From JAJCYL01 sp965206015 (GTDB lineage: Bacteria > Bacteroidota > Bacteroidia > Cytophagales > Cyclobacteriaceae), in contig CBDBIW010000010.1 of assembly GCA_965206015.1 (NCBI GenBank), forward strand, positions 248,001-312,000: 64,000 bases of DNA. The letters run 5' to 3'. This document shows, in pieces, positions 63,839 through 64,000 of the stretch. The notes under the pieces were generated by a model that did no database searches, had not been told where the DNA came from, and saw only the letters and a list, made by a program, of their open reading frames with translations. How positions within the stretch are numbered: position 1 is the stretch's first letter; the number at the start of each line of letters is the position of its first letter. The translations under genes and the position numbers were made by a program.

Positions 63839-64000
63839 TTAACTGATCACTCCGCCATTGTCTGCGGTGTCATTTGGTTCAATCAGTTTAAGAACTCCAT
63901 CAGCATTCTCAGCCATCAAAATCATGCCTTGGGATTCAAATCCCATAATGTTTCGCGGTGCTAGATTAATCAAAACCGTAACTTGTTTTCCTATCATTTC
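63839..64000 (-). CDS. metG: Methionine--tRNA ligase, C-terminal tRNA-binding domain (partial)
   Basis: The window ends inside this gene. The visible 53 codons (MIGKQVTVLINLAPRNIMGF, SQGMILMAENADGVLKLIEP, ending DTADNGGVIS at the stop 63839-63841) are the end of the EMAP/OB-fold tRNA-binding domain that many bacterial MetRS proteins carry at the C terminus. A free-standing tRNA-binding protein cannot be fully excluded, since the catalytic part is outside the window. Confidence 0.85.
   Translation of the reverse strand, partial: EMIGKQVTVLINLAPRNIMGFESQGMILMAENADGVLKLIEPNDTADNGGVIS

Overview
The window looks like a marine or soil-type Bacteroidota chromosome, most likely order Cytophagales. 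Supporting signs are a type IX secretion (Por) C-terminal sorting domain, a TonB-dependent receptor with an STN domain next to a DUF4249 lipoprotein, TAnnTTTG-type promoter elements, weak Shine-Dalgarno signals and the gene order miaB - sigma-54 activator - lptE - TPR protein - secG - groES - groEL. Base composition is AT-rich throughout. The assignment rests on gene content and recognised families, not on a database search.

Layout. 1-5.4 kb: the end of an NhaC-type antiporter, a large repeat-rich T9SS cargo protein, an intact-looking IS4-type insertion sequence and a broken aldo/keto reductase. 5.4-10.1 kb: a cyanophycin module with synthetase (cphA), divergent cyanophycinase (cphB) and a plant-type isoaspartyl dipeptidase, enough to make the polymer and take it down to free Asp and Arg. 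10.1-14.6 kb: an insertion graveyard holding copy 1 of a 3,244-bp shrunken Mu-like transposable prophage. 15-18.8 kb: valS and a secreted endonuclease/phosphatase-fold protein. 19-21 kb: decayed genes, an attC-like hairpin and an odd class II tRNA. 21.5-28.6 kb: an Lrp regulator and a complete SUF iron-sulfur operon (sufB, C, D, S, E, T, bacilliredoxin), with a four-helix-bundle gene inserted between sufB and sufC. 28.6-29.4 kb: a PIN toxin whose antitoxin is frameshifted by a 14-bp duplication. 29.5-40.3 kb: housekeeping (miaB, lptE, secG, groESL, queuosine precursor transporter, rnz, STAS protein, purC). 40.5-44.2 kb: IS and AraC remnants, an HMA-DUF4396 membrane protein and an M13 peptidase. 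44.3-51.3 kb: a four-gene outer-membrane operon (hypothetical, TonB receptor, DUF4249, MG2 protein). 51.6-58.5 kb: an IS1595 remnant, an M48 protease, a BNR-repeat exoprotein, a binding-protein lipoprotein and a shattered acyl-CoA ligase. 58.5-61.8 kb: copy 2 of the Mu-like element, inverted. 61.8-64 kb: a truncated M24 peptidase, a frameshifted IS5 transposase and the 3' end of metG.

The most notable signal is the twin Mu-like element. The two copies have the same length and lie inverted about 44.5 kb apart. They differ, as far as I can see, only in one 6-bp block. Each has kept the c/ner-like regulatory pair and both ends, but has lost the transposase catalytic core and almost all of the head genes. 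They look like a non-autonomous derivative that was moved or copied recently. Other points are the inverted-repeat-flanked four-helix-bundle gene inside the suf operon, the Leu-type tRNA with a CUC anticodon and a 61-nt variable region, and a recurring pattern of short (14-19 bp) perfect tandem duplications, at least one of which breaks a gene.
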